From Paraburkholderia hospita (GTDB lineage: Bacteria > Pseudomonadota > Gammaproteobacteria > Burkholderiales > Burkholderiaceae): DNA of 64,000 bases. The DNA is taken from positions 434,001-498,000 of the forward strand of contig NZ_CP026108.1 in assembly GCF_002902965.1 (NCBI RefSeq), in the 5' to 3' direction. A model generated the notes under the pieces. It searched no databases. It had not been told where the DNA came from and worked only from the letters and a program-made list of their open reading frames with translations. Position numbers and translations under genes: made by a program. Below, in pieces: positions 45,264 to 54,087 of this stretch (the stretch's first letter is position 1; each line of letters opens with the position of its first letter).

Positions 45264-46991
45264 ATGCGACCATCTTGTCATCAGCGCGTGTTCATTGTTC
45301 TGTGGCTGATTTTGGGCTTATGCGCTTGCGGGCGCGCAGTTGGGTCAAGAACAACAGATGTAGCACGATCCACGCCTACAAACCTGCCCGCGCCCGCTCT
45401 ACGCGCAACGCAGATACGCGTGCCTCCACCGCCGACGGGCTGGTCATCCTGGAACAGCCTCGGTGAAGGCGTGAACCATGACGTCATCAAGGACGAAGCC
45501 GACGGGTTGGCGGCGCTGAACACTCACATCACTTCGGGAGCCCGATACGAGTACGTGAACATCGACGAAGGCTGGTGGCGCTCAGGGCAGAGAGATGAAA
45601 GCGGCAATTTCATCGTCGACACGACGCAATGGCCCGGCGGAATGCAGGCCATTGCCCGTTATATCCATGGCAAGCTCCTGAAGGCGGGCATTTATATCGA
45701 TGCGGGTCCGCGAGGCTGCGGCAAGCGAGCTGATGGTACGCATTTCGTTGGAAGCGACTTCGCGCACTACGACCACGATTTTCTGCAATTTGCGGAATGG
45801 GGATTTGATTTCGTCAAGGTCGACTTTTGCGGGGGCGCGGCAGAACACTACGATCCGCAGACAACCTACCGTTCCATCGCGCAGGCCATCCGTCGGGCCT
45901 ATTCGCAGACTGGCCAGGTGATGACGTTCAGCCTGTGCGACGGGGGCACGATCCCCACCGACAAATCGTTTCCCGACTACGGCGAAGGGCCGTGGGTGTG
46001 GGGTGCCGGGGTGGGCACGATGTGGCGAACCACTCGCGACATCACACCGAACTTCGACAGCGTCATCTATAACCTGGCCGGCAACTATCACCCGGAAGGT
46101 CAGCATACCGGCTACTACAACGACCCCGACATGATGGTCGCCGCAATGGGGATGTCCGCCGTTCACGATCAGGCGCACGTCAGCCTCTGGGCGATTGCAG
46201 GCGCGCCGATGATTCTCGGCAACGATCTGGCGAAGCCGCTCGCCGCCGACACGGCAAGCCTGCTGACGAATCCCGAGGTGCTTGCGATCGATCAGGATGG
46301 ATTGGGCCTGCAAGGGCTGCTGGTGGCACAGTCCGGCGGCCTGCAGGTCTGGGCGAAGCTGCTGGCCGGGGCGGGACAGAGAGCGGTCGTCCTCTTCAAC
46401 AACTCGGCGACGGATGCGCCGATGGCGGTCACATGGGACGCACTCGGCTTCGTTCCGTCATCGCAGGCGACGGTGCGCGACGTCTGGGCCCGGAAAGACC
46501 TTGGTCGATTCACTGCGTCCTATACGGCGCCGGCCGTGCCCGCCGGAGGCGTGACGATGCTCACGGTGAGCGGCGCCGATACAGTGCCGGTAGCGTGGCA
46601 ACCGGGCCCGCTGGCCGGGACGGCCGCTTATTCGCGTTGTCCAGCCTGCCCGGGCGGCGAGAAAGTAACGCGGCTCGGTACGGCGTATTTCCGCGGGAGC
46701 GCGCCTACCGCGCGCGGGCGCTTCGTCGAAATCGGCTATGTCAACGACGGGGCACAGACCGCCTACGCGCAACTCGCCATGAATGGCAAACGGCCGACCA
46801 CGCTCGCTTTCCCTCCGACTGGCGGCGACGGACGGGTGGGCGCCGTTACCGTCTATGTGCCACTTCGGGCAGGGTCCAACATGCTTGCGTTGTCGAATGC
46901 GGACCCGTCGATACCCGCGCCCGACATCGGGTACGTGATCACAGTTGGCGGGCCGGTGCCGGTCGCGTCAGCTATCTCGACAGCGGATTGA
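45264..46991 (+). CDS. GH27 alpha-galactosidase lipoprotein
   Basis: The product is 575 aa from ATG 45264. The lipoprotein signal IVLWLILGLCACG carries a lipobox cysteine. The GH27 fold shows PTGWSSWNSLG, YVNIDEGWW, the nucleophile Asp in DFVKVDFCGG and the acid/base Asp in YYNDPDMMV. A C-terminal beta-sandwich (about 480-570) with VTVYVPLRAGSNMLAL looks like a carbohydrate-binding module of the CBM35 type. It would remove terminal alpha-galactose from plant or microbial glycans at the cell surface. No partner sugar genes are adjacent. Confidence 0.88.
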   Translation: MRPSCHQRVFIVLWLILGLCACGRAVGSRTTDVARSTPTNLPAPALRATQIRVPPPPTGWSSWNSLGEGVNHDVIKDEADGLAALNTHITSGARYEYVNIDEGWWRSGQRDESGNFIVDTTQWPGGMQAIARYIHGKLLKAGIYIDAGPRGCGKRADGTHFVGSDFAHYDHDFLQFAEWGFDFVKVDFCGGAAEHYDPQTTYRSIAQAIRRAYSQTGQVMTFSLCDGGTIPTDKSFPDYGEGPWVWGAGVGTMWRTTRDITPNFDSVIYNLAGNYHPEGQHTGYYNDPDMMVAAMGMSAVHDQAHVSLWAIAGAPMILGNDLAKPLAADTASLLTNPEVLAIDQDGLGLQGLLVAQSGGLQVWAKLLAGAGQRAVVLFNNSATDAPMAVTWDALGFVPSSQATVRDVWARKDLGRFTASYTAPAVPAGGVTMLTVSGADTVPVAWQPGPLAGTAAYSRCPACPGGEKVTRLGTAYFRGSAPTARGRFVEIGYVNDGAQTAYAQLAMNGKRPTTLAFPPTGGDGRVGAVTVYVPLRAGSNMLALSNADPSIPAPDIGYVITVGGPVPVASAISTAD

Positions 46992-47805
46992 GGGGTGACC
47001 GACCTTCTGGTGCAAAACATGTCGGTAGCAGGGCGCCGAGCCGCCTGCGTCGTCTTTGCAAATATGAGAGTCGCGACAAATCGAGCGATTTCCAGGTGAT
47101 TGACAGGGCGGACTTTTTCGATCCTATCCGCCAAGACTTACACTGACATGGCCGTCCCCGTCTCTGCAGTAACAGGCTGGACGGACCGCACCGGTAATAC
47201 CGGTGGCGGGGGCTTGCAATGGCCCCGATCTGCTAGACTAATTCCAGGCGGCTCAGGGCTATGAGCTGGTGGTTTCCGCGTCGACGCCTCTCCGCGCTCG
47301 GTCGACGAAGGTTGCTCCGGCTAATCAATGCCCTGAGCTTGAGCGCCCGCTTCCACGCTACTTGCACCTGCGAAAGGTGCATACGAATCTCCATTGATGC
47401 ACGAAAGGCATTTCACCTGGTTCAAGGCAGCACCATCAGCCTTACGGCGGGACAGGTTCTGCATTTCTCTGGTCGACGTTCGAATTGTCCTTCTACCAGC
47501 TTCACCGCCGTAAGGGGGTATCCGTTCGATCATCTTTCCATGCTTGCCCGCGTAATCCGCCAGCAAGTGAGAGGGTAGATCAAAAGGTTCTACATCAGGC
47601 GTGAGCTGACGGGCAGGTCATCGGCCTCAGCGGACGTTGAACGAACGACGCGCAGTGGCCGTTCAACGATGCAGAACAGTCATTGGTCACATAGTCAGAT
47701 CGAACGGGAACTACCTTCCTGGTCAGTGGGTGCAATAGGCCCTGAACAGACCTTCAGATTTACCCAAAGCGGCCGTTCGACGCTAGAGCTCCAGGTTCGA
47801 TCGGA
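46992..47805. other. 800-base stretch without a supported gene
   Basis: Frames at 47261-47578 (+) and 47321-47566 (-) are open but have no ribosome-binding site and no recognisable composition. The stretch separates the galactosidase from the secreted paralogue. Confidence 0.4.
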
Positions 47806-48858
47806 TTAGTTGTTACCGGCTGAGTCCTTTCCACGAGCGTCGTCATTTCCATTCTGTTGTCCGCCTCCGCGCGATCGCGCCGCGATCCCTCCCTGGGTGG
47901 TTGGACCCAGGGTGGAGTCCTCGATGACCTGAGAGGGTGCAACATTGCCCCTTGCTCCCGGCGCGAACGCGAGAATGCGCAGGTTCGGCGCGGCAACCAG
48001 GAGCCGCCCGTCCGAGGAGACGGCGATCGTGTTTCCCGGCAAGCCAGAGGCAGTGAGTCCCGTGGCTGGACCACTGATTGTCCGTACCGGCCGCACATCG
48101 CCGTGGGCCTTCGCGGCGAAAACGCTCACCTGGCTCTGCGCCAGGTCCATGGTCGCGTTGAAGACGAATAATTCGTCCGTATCCGGATCGACAGCGAGCG
48201 TCATCGTGTTCCTGGCAAAGAGTCCGCCCGCCGGCAGCAGGCCGGTTTTGCTACCCGTGAGGCTGCGCAGCAGCGGCGGCGCGGTCAGGCTCCGGCTCGT
48301 GCCAAGCGTGTCGATCAACGCCGTCCCCCGGGCGTCGTACCCCGCGATCAGCAGATTGTCGTCGCTGTCGATCGCAATGCTCACGTACTGCACGACATTC
48401 GGATCGGTGATGTGAACCGGACTGGTTACGGGCCCGGAGCTGTTCTTGGGAACAACGTATACACCTGCCTCGGAGGGGCGAACGCTCAGGACGAAGTCAT
48501 TGAGGTGGGAATCCACCGCGATGCTGAGCAGGTCATTGGTCGTCGTCAGCATGAACGAGCGGCTGGGCGCCTCATTGCCCTCAGCCTTGCGCGGGAAGAT
48601 GTCGACGGTGCTGCTGGTGAGAAACTGCGCGACGTGAAAGGCGTTCTTTCTGTCTATCACCGTCGCGCCAGCCGTCATGAGGGTAGTGAGCGGCCCCTGC
48701 AGGACCTGGCAGGGCTCAGTCGCTCCGTTGGCGCGCATCGGGTAACCGCGAATCTGATCCCCGAGAACGAGGAAGACGGCGTCATTGGGGCAGGCGGCGT
48801 GCGCCAGTTGGACCCCGAACAGCATACTGAAGACGGCGACACATAGCGCGGGTTTCAT
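47806..48858 (-). CDS. Secreted repeat-type protein, paralogue A
   Basis: The product is 350 aa with a signal peptide (MKPALCVAVFSMLFGVQLAHA). Repeated beta-strand units of the type IAVDSHLNDFVLSVRPSEAG and LAVDPDTDELFVFNATMD suggest a beta-propeller. The C-terminus is glycine/asparagine-rich and disordered. It is about 70-75% similar by eye to the protein at 49731 on the other strand. Gene start and the upstream TGACCAAGGAGGC region are shared with that copy. Function unknown; export to periplasm or medium is expected. Confidence 0.75.
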   Translation of the reverse strand: MKPALCVAVFSMLFGVQLAHAACPNDAVFLVLGDQIRGYPMRANGATEPCQVLQGPLTTLMTAGATVIDRKNAFHVAQFLTSSTVDIFPRKAEGNEAPSRSFMLTTTNDLLSIAVDSHLNDFVLSVRPSEAGVYVVPKNSSGPVTSPVHITDPNVVQYVSIAIDSDDNLLIAGYDARGTALIDTLGTSRSLTAPPLLRSLTGSKTGLLPAGGLFARNTMTLAVDPDTDELFVFNATMDLAQSQVSVFAAKAHGDVRPVRTISGPATGLTASGLPGNTIAVSSDGRLLVAAPNLRILAFAPGARGNVAPSQVIEDSTLGPTTQGGIAARSRGGGQQNGNDDARGKDSAGNN

Positions 48859-49730
48859 GACACGCCTCCTTGGTCATATAGTGCGAATGCGCCAATCAAG
48901 CATAGACTCCGGGCGGAGGCCGAATGGGGTTCCGCCAGTTCGAACCTGTGTTTTGGCGGGCGATGCGAGGGAATACCCATCGATATCGAACGGTAGTCCG
49001 GTGTGCTAACGTGTTATGGACCCATGTCGCATATGGACGACCGGTTTTTTAACAGAGGTTGCCTGATTTCCCACTGCCGAAAGAAGGGGCACGCTGAGCC
49101 TCACAAGTGACTGTCAATCCGGGACTACGACAGCGCTGATTGTCGGACGATTTATGTTGCCAGGTCGACCGTCCGGAGTTGGCCGGGAGTACGCGTACAC
49201 CGACGTCACCGGAAAGTTGTCGGTGAGACTCGAACGTCAGCTCTGTAGGAAGTTCACGGGACTGGTGCTCTCGGCCAACAGTTGCCATTCGCGCAACGCA
49301 GAAGGCCGTCGTTCCAATGGCCGCTTCACTTCGGAAACTTCCGGATGCCCGATCGAAGGAAGTCGGCCTCAGCTGACGTTCACGTGTCTTCGTTGGTAAG
49401 GCAGCTTTAAGTTGCTCTTTTGTAATTCGGACCGGTGCGACCGTGTATTTCGCGTGTCACTGTCGATAAATGAGTTCTTCTCGACCCCGGAGTGGTCATC
49501 GCCTATTCATTTTTTAATGGCTGTTAAAGCGCAACTGAGGGCCCGACAACCGTCGACCGCGTCAGGCGGCAGTCGACCCGTCTGATGCGGTCAAAAACGC
49601 GTCGCCCGTTGGGCCTTCCCCTGCATCGTCCGCCAAAACACAGGTTATAGCTGGCGGAGCTTCGTTTGATCTCAGGCGGCCATCTATGCTTGATCGGAGC
49701 ATTCGCACATTATGACCAAGGAGGCGTGTC
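48859..49730. promoter_or_regulatory. Divergent promoter region with mirrored upstream sequences
   Basis: The 872 bases between the two paralogues hold matching flanks in inverted orientation. AACCTGTGTTTTGGCGG at 48943-48959 is exactly the reverse complement of 49630-49646. CAATCAAGCATAG near 48893 matches CTATGCTTGATCG near 49684 but for one base. Each copy lies ~85-100 bases before its gene. The central part has no gene or shared sequence. Confidence 0.6.
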
Positions 49731-50792
49731 ATGAAACCGGTGCTATGTGTCGCCATTGTCAGCATGCTTTTCGGGGTCCAAGTGGCGCATGCCGTCTGTC
49801 GCAACGACGCCGTCTTTCTCGCTTTCGACGATCAGATTCGGGGTTACTCCGCGCGCGCCAACGGAGCGACCGAGCCCTGCCAGGCGCTGCAGGGGCCGCT
49901 CACTACCCTGATGTCGGCTGGGGCGATGGTGATCGACAAAAAGCATTCCTTTCACGTTGCGCAGTTTGGGCAGAGTACGGTCGACATCTTCCCGCGTAAG
50001 GCAGAAGGCAATCAGGCACCCGAGCGCTCGTTCATGTTGACGATGACAAATGACCTGCCCGGCGTCGCAGTGGACTCTCGTTTGAACGACTTCGTCCTGA
50101 GCGTTCGTCCATCGACTGCGGGCGTCATGGTCGTTCCCGTCAATAGCTCAGGGCCGATACCTAATCCGGTCCGCATTACTGATCCGAATATCACCCATTA
50201 CCAGAGCATTGCGATCGACGGAGACGACAATCTGCTGATCGCAGGTTATGACATACAGGGAACGGCGGTCATCGACACGTTTGGCACGAGCCGAAGCGTG
50301 ACCGCGCCACCGCTTCTTCGTAGCCTCACGGGTCCCAAAACCGGCCTGTTTCCGGGCCGCGATGTTTTTTTCTCACAGATCGCCACGTCGATCGCTATCG
50401 ATCCTCGCACGGACGAATTGTTCGTCTACAACACGACTGCGGATGCGACGCAGACCCAGGTGAGCGTCTTCGCCGCCAAGGCGAATGGCGACGTTCGACC
50501 GTTACGGACAATCAGTGGTCCAGCGACGGGAATCATCGGCCAACCTTTGGCGCGGCCGGGTACCAGGATCGCCGTCTCACCGGATGGACGGCTCTTCTTT
50601 GCTGATCCGAGTCAACTGCGCATACTCGCGTTCGCACCGGGCGCCAGGGGCAATGTGGCGCCGTCTCAAATCATCGAGGACTCCACGCCCGGTCCGGCCA
50701 ACTCTGGAGGAGTCGCGTTCCGGTCGGGGCGAGGCGTGCACCGGGATGAAGACGGATGCTCGTTAAAAGGTGACGAAGACGATAGAAACTAA
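49731..50792 (+). CDS. Secreted repeat-type protein, paralogue B
   Basis: The product is 353 aa with AAGGAGGC before the ATG and signal peptide MKPVLCVAIVSMLFGVQVAHA. It has the same propeller-like units (VAVDSRLNDFVLSVRPSTAG, IAIDPRTDELFVYNTTADAT) and common segments such as VDIFPRKAEGN and ILAFAPGARGNVAPSQ. The disordered tail differs from paralogue A, being charged rather than glycine-rich. Duplication by inversion and later divergence is the simplest history. Function unknown. Confidence 0.75.
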   Translation: MKPVLCVAIVSMLFGVQVAHAVCRNDAVFLAFDDQIRGYSARANGATEPCQALQGPLTTLMSAGAMVIDKKHSFHVAQFGQSTVDIFPRKAEGNQAPERSFMLTMTNDLPGVAVDSRLNDFVLSVRPSTAGVMVVPVNSSGPIPNPVRITDPNITHYQSIAIDGDDNLLIAGYDIQGTAVIDTFGTSRSVTAPPLLRSLTGPKTGLFPGRDVFFSQIATSIAIDPRTDELFVYNTTADATQTQVSVFAAKANGDVRPLRTISGPATGIIGQPLARPGTRIAVSPDGRLFFADPSQLRILAFAPGARGNVAPSQIIEDSTPGPANSGGVAFRSGRGVHRDEDGCSLKGDEDDRN

Positions 50793-50839
50793 TCCCGGCC
50801 AAACTCGGACCTCTGACATGGGATGGATACTTTAGAAAG

Positions 50840-51565
50840 CTACCTTCCGCTTAGCAACCCGAAGACCGCCACGCCGGTCGGCGTGCCGACATACACCTTG
50901 CCGTTTGCGATCATCGGCGTGATGAACTTATTGCCCGCGCCAAACTGGTCACGCCCATTCGCGGCCTGATTGCTGTTGTAGAGCTCGGTCGCGAGGTTTG
51001 CCGCGTCGTAGGCATGCAGCACAGCAGTATCGCCGTTTTCTACGGCCCACACGATCCCGTTCGCGCTGCCATCCGCAGAGATGCTCGGCGTCGCGCCCGG
51101 TGTGCCAAAGCTCGTCGGCGTTTTGCTGGTAGGCGTCGCCGTCAGGCCGGTGGCGCTCACGCCGAAAGCCTTGATGTTGTCACCGATAGAGCCGAAATAG
51201 ACAGTGTTGCTGTAGTAAGCGGGCGCGCCGAATTCCATTCCGGCCAGTTCGCCACCGAGTTGCCGGAAAATGTTGTTGGACGCCGCGTTGAATTTCCCCA
51301 TCGAGTCGCGATTGACCACGTAGATGATCCCGTCCTTGCCGGCTCCGACCGCCAAGCGATGGACCGTTCCGTTCGAAGCGGTCATGTCCGGCAGCACGAG
51401 CGCCCCGCCCGAGCCCAGGTCCTCGTCCGCCTGCGATTCCGTCAGCGTGTTGGACATGACGAAGTAGTCGGTGACGGTCAGGCCAACGGCGGTCCCTAAC
51501 TTGATGAACGCATTGCCGAAGTCGCCATACAGGGGGCACGCTGAACCGATCACCCATCTGCTCAA
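50840..51565 (-). pseudogene. PQQ-type beta-propeller protein, C-terminal fragment
   Basis: The segment KLGTAVGLTVTDYFVMSN, then DEDLGSGGALVLPD, YVVNRDSMGKFN and YYSNTVYFGSIGDNIKAF, belongs to the C-terminal blades of secreted quinoprotein-like propellers. The first ~250 residues and the signal peptide expected in the family are absent. The ATG at 51565 has no ribosome-binding site. Confidence 0.6.
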
Positions 51566-51803
51566 TCCTTTTCAGAACCCGTTCATGCGCGCCCGTATCG
51601 AAGCATGCCGGCTCCGCTGAGAAAGCGCGCCGCCCCTGCCAGCCGTACATGCTCAGCAGGCTTGCTATTTTCTTCATCCTCCCCACGGTTTGGCGCCCTG
51701 CCAGGCGCATACCAGGTCATCGGCCGGAATCGCAAGGACTGTAGGCCAGGACGGGTCCAGGACAAACCCGGCCCTCGGCCTCCGTTCGCTTTAAAGATTC
51801 CTA

Positions 51804-51933
51804 CTATTCGTTGAGCGTTCTTTCGATGACCTGTCGCGAGTCATCGGTCGAACCGTCATCGATGACCAGGACGCGCACATACGGACAGTCCTGGGCGAGC
51901 GCTGAATCGATTGCATCACCGACGAACTGCCCG
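51804..51933 (-). pseudogene. GT2 glycosyltransferase fragment
   Basis: About 43 codons survive: YGQFVGDAIDSALAQ, then VRVLVIDDGSTDDSRQVIE. This is the nucleotide-binding start of a family 2 glycosyltransferase, including the first aspartate motif. A stop follows directly and no upstream start is present, so it is a relic on the flank of the ISNCY-type element. Confidence 0.55.
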
Positions 51934-52287
51934 TATCACGGCCGCGGTCAGCATTATCAGGCATTGAGACTTTCAGACCGGTTCCCTACGACCCTGACGA
52001 ACGGACTGTTCTCCGTGTATGCCCGAGTCGCGACCACAGGCGAGCCATGCAACCATGGAACAGCAGTACGTCGGCGAGGGGATCGCTGGCCGGTACCGGA
52101 TACGTTGCGTGAAGCCTCGAATCGGCCGAGAAGACGCGAGATCGTCTGAAACGGGCTGCCGAGGCCGCTGAGATCTGTACGTTTTATTGCCCGCGGCGCT
52201 CGGCAGACTCCACTGGAACCGGCGCTGCAAGAAACTGCAATCCGCGCGGTTGCAATCGCCGCCGCAACGCTCTGGAGTCCAATTTGC

Positions 52288-53769
52288 TTGGACATGGGAC
52301 TGAAGCCCGGCCGGGCCGCGGAGCGTCTCGGCCTGACGGTACGCCAGGTCGAGCGGCTGGTGGCGCGGTATCGTGAATCGGGCGCGGCGGGACTGGCCTC
52401 GCGCAAACGCGACACGCCAGGCAACCGGAAGCTCGATGAAGGCCTGGCGCTGCGTGCGCTGACCATCATTCGCGAGCGGTATGCCGATTTCGGGCCGACA
52501 CTGGCGTGCGAGAAGCTGCGCGAATGCCATGGGCTCGTGCTGTCGAAGGAAACCGTGCGGCACCTGATGACGGACGCCGGCCTGTGGGTGCCGCGCAGCC
52601 AGCGCCCGCCGAGGATCCACCAGCCGCGGGCGCGACGCGCGTGTTTCGGGGAGCTGGTGCAGATCGACGGCTGCGAGCATGCGTGGTTCGAGGACCGCGC
52701 GCCGGAATGCACGCTGCTGGTGTACGTCGACGATGCGACCAGCCGCCTGATGGTGCTGCACTTCACGGTCACCGAATCGACCTTCAGCTACTACGAGGCC
52801 ACGCGCGCGCATCTGGAGCGCCATGGCAAGCCGGTGGCGTTCTACAGCGACCGCGCCAGCGTGTTCCACGTCAGGAACCGGGCAAGTACCGCGGGCCAGG
52901 GTGTCACGCAGTTCGGCCGCGCGATGTACGAGCTGAACATCGACACCTTCTGCGCGAACAGCAGCCCCGCCAAGGGCCGCATGGAACGCGCGCACCTGAC
53001 GCTGCAGGACCGGCTCGTGAAGGAGCTGCGGTTGCGCGGCATCAGCACCATCGAGGCCGCCAACGCGTATGCGCCCGCCTTCATGGCGGCCTACAACGCA
53101 CGCTTCGCGAAGCCGCCCAGGAGCCCGTTCGACGCGCACCGGCCGCTGCGTGAGGACGAGGATCTCGACGCGATCCTGACGTGGCGGGTCCAGGGCAAGG
53201 TGTCGGATTCGCTGACCATGCTGAACGATCGCGTGATCTGGCTGCTCGATGATACGCCGGCGACCCGCCGGCTGATCGGCCGCTATATCGACGTGTGGGA
53301 GTATCCGGACGGACGCCTCGAGATCCGGGCCGACGGCGTCGCGCTGCCCTGTGTCCCGTACGACAGGCTCGCGGAAATCGACCAGGGCGCCGTGGTCGGG
53401 CACAAACGGCTCGGTCATGCACTCCAGGTTGCGCAGGCACTGCAGGCACTGCAGGCGCAGCGCGACAGCCGCCGCACCTCGGGCTCGCCCTCCCGCACGA
53501 ACCGGGGCCTGCCCGTACGCGCCAAGGACCGCCAGCCGGGCACGAAGAAGCCGCGCGAGATCATGCAGGAGGACCTGAACGCCGCGGTGATGGCCACACA
53601 CTGGCAACCGGCTTCGCAAGGTCGCAAGCGCCCGGATGCCGCGCCTGCGACCGTTACCCAGCCTGGGAAACCGGCGGCGCGTCAAGGGAAGCTGCGCCGG
53701 ACTGATGTCCGGCCCTTGACGCGTTATACATCCCTGGAACGCCCCGCCCACCCCAGGACTACAAATTAA
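52288..53769 (+). CDS. ISNCY/IS1202-like transposase, N-terminus probably lost
   Basis: The frame gives 493 aa. An HTH region (KPGRAAERLGLTVRQVERLV) is followed by an rve/DDE core: VQIDGCEHAWF with the first Asp, VYVDDATSRLMVL, FYSDRASVF, and the C-terminal glutamate expected around GRMERAHLTL. The C-terminal ~90 residues are basic and disordered. Family members usually have about 20-30 residues before the HTH. Here the frame upstream has no start with a ribosome-binding site, so the left end may be deleted. No left inverted repeat was found. Confidence 0.75.
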   Translation: MDMGLKPGRAAERLGLTVRQVERLVARYRESGAAGLASRKRDTPGNRKLDEGLALRALTIIRERYADFGPTLACEKLRECHGLVLSKETVRHLMTDAGLWVPRSQRPPRIHQPRARRACFGELVQIDGCEHAWFEDRAPECTLLVYVDDATSRLMVLHFTVTESTFSYYEATRAHLERHGKPVAFYSDRASVFHVRNRASTAGQGVTQFGRAMYELNIDTFCANSSPAKGRMERAHLTLQDRLVKELRLRGISTIEAANAYAPAFMAAYNARFAKPPRSPFDAHRPLREDEDLDAILTWRVQGKVSDSLTMLNDRVIWLLDDTPATRRLIGRYIDVWEYPDGRLEIRADGVALPCVPYDRLAEIDQGAVVGHKRLGHALQVAQALQALQAQRDSRRTSGSPSRTNRGLPVRAKDRQPGTKKPREIMQEDLNAAVMATHWQPASQGRKRPDAAPATVTQPGKPAARQGKLRRTDVRPLTRYTSLERPAHPRTTN

Positions 53770-53773
53770 TATT

Positions 53774-53899
53774 CACCCACACCCACACCCACACCCACAC
53801 CCACACCCACACCCACACCCACACCCACACCCACACCCACACCCACACCCACACCCACACCCACACCCACACCCACACCCACACCCACACCCACACCCG
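53774..53899. repeat. Hexanucleotide tandem array (CACCCA), about 21 copies
   Basis: The array of ~126 bases is uninterrupted, starting just after the transposase stop and ending at GAAACCAAAACC. All C and A on this strand (G and T on the other), it looks like a slippage-prone microsatellite. Copy number in this assembly may not be exact. Confidence 0.95.
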
Positions 53900-53923
53900 A
53901 AACCAAAACCAAAGTCAAAACAC

Positions 53924-53967
53924 GACATTTCTATCTAGCCGGAACCCCGACATTTCTATCTGGCCTT
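53924..53967. repeat. Two direct copies of GACATTTCTATCT(A/G)GCC
   Basis: The copies are at 53924-53940 and 53949-53965, spaced 25 bases start to start. Such repeats can be the transposase-binding end of IS1202-type elements, which would place the right end of the neighbouring element here. Confidence 0.5.
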
Positions 53968-54087
53968 GACAACAGACAGGCAAACCCGTCGAGCTGGCTC
54001 TGCCCGATGAACGCGGGCGGCAGAACTTCTGTCGACCCCACGCCAATCGTCGCTTCATGCAGTTCAAATCTGGACCGGATGTGATTT

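Noticed and set aside
47321..47566. Minus-strand 81-codon frame in the empty stretch after the galactosidase
   Set aside because: No start signal, no recognisable motif, and an equally open frame on the other strand.
53774..53899. Possible CRISPR array or telomere-like structure
   Set aside because: There are no spacers; it is a pure hexamer microsatellite, and nothing suggests a linear chromosome end.
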